Made by a program: the position numbers and the translations under genes. From CAZHZT01 sp964537285 (GTDB lineage: Bacteria > Bacteroidota > Bacteroidia > Chitinophagales > Saprospiraceae), in NCBI GenBank assembly GCA_964537285.1, contig CAZHZT010000193.1:1-6495 (forward strand): 6,495 nucleotides of DNA, written 5' to 3'. Below the pieces are notes generated by a model. It saw only the letters and a list, made by a program, of their open reading frames with translations. It was not told the DNA's origin and searched no databases. Shown piece after piece: positions 6,429 through 6,495 of this stretch. Numbering within the stretch: the first letter of the stretch is position 1; each line of letters starts with the position of its first letter.

Positions 6429-6495
6429 GCTGGAAGCCGTTAAAAAATGAATACTGTTTGAGCCTCGGCGAGTTTATTCATTTTAGGCTTCCAGC
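6429..6495. repeat. Two-tier imperfect palindrome, REP-like, at window edge
   Basis: An outer 10-bp pair (GCTGGAAGCC at 6429-6438 with GGCTTCCAGC at 6486-6495) encloses an inner 10-bp pair (AAAATGAATA at 6444-6453 with TATTCATTTT at 6475-6484). The inner stem is capped by a GC-rich loop of 21 nt containing GAGCCTCGGCGAG. The bulge is 5 nt on the left side and 1 nt on the right. The window ends exactly at the outer arm, so the element may continue. The form recalls dispersed REP palindromes mobilised by RAYT transposases; no transposase is visible, so that link is only a guess. Confidence 0.6.

Larger units (their letters stand above)
6156..6495. other. Right intergenic flank, no coding gene seen
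   Basis: These 340 bases hold no convincing open reading frame on either strand. The part next to the outer-membrane gene (6156-6290) is AT-rich and contains opposed -7-like elements. It is followed by the 31-bp boxA-like repeat, a direct repeat of GGAACTTCA (6309-6317 and 6342-6350, 33 bp apart), a stretch with nothing recognisable (about 6351-6428) and the palindrome that runs to the edge. No 16S rRNA start, tRNA or riboswitch is recognisable. Confidence 0.6.

Noticed and set aside
6289..6495. rRNA operon leader immediately before a 16S gene
   Set aside because: The boxA-like motif fits, but no 16S 5' sequence appears in the 176 bases that follow it, so it cannot be supported within the window.
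1..6495. CRISPR array or tRNA genes
   Set aside because: No regularly spaced repeat series and no tRNA-like cloverleaf or TTCRA arm was seen on either strand.

Overview
The window looks like a chromosomal segment from a member of the Bacteroidota. It carries four protein genes, all on the minus strand, and no complete mobile element, CRISPR array, rRNA or tRNA. The assignment rests on three things: the gene families (a DUF6089-type outer-membrane protein, a DUF2911 domain fused to TPRs, a short RecQ and an S9 peptidase), TAnnTTTG-type -7 promoter elements, and no Shine-Dalgarno sequence that I could see before the starts. I cannot place it below phylum level.

Reading on the minus strand (right to left), the first transcription unit is DUF6089 outer-membrane protein (6155-5319), recQ (5313-3397) and a cytoplasmic-looking S9 prolyl-oligopeptidase-family peptidase (3404-1452). 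The first gap is 5 bp and the second junction is an 8-bp overlap (ATGAGTGA), so the three are very likely co-transcribed and translationally coupled. recQ must start at TTG. The products have no obvious shared pathway: envelope, DNA repair and peptide breakdown. After this unit comes a 15-bp-arm hairpin (1405-1444), then a fresh -7 element (1385-1392) and a monocistronic gene for an exported DUF2911-TPR protein (1324-194).

The most unusual DNA lies outside the genes. (i) The last gene ends inside a perfect 105-bp palindrome (108-212; 52-bp arms around one central base). It works as a bidirectional intrinsic terminator but is far longer and more perfect than one needs to be. (ii) A 31-bp sequence occurs once on each side of the four-gene block in inverted orientation (22-52 and 6289-6319, 30 of 31 identical). 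It contains a GTTCTTTGACA core that resembles the boxA antitermination element, pointing outward on both sides. (iii) A two-tier 67-nt palindrome fills the right edge (6429-6495) and resembles a dispersed REP-like element. (iv) The 340-bp right flank has a plus-strand -7 element followed by the boxA-like sequence, so a second transcript probably leaves the window to the right.

The genes are ordinary Bacteroidota genes. I do not see an undescribed defence or metabolic system here. The points worth following are the palindrome, the flanking boxA-like repeats and the odd gene partnership.
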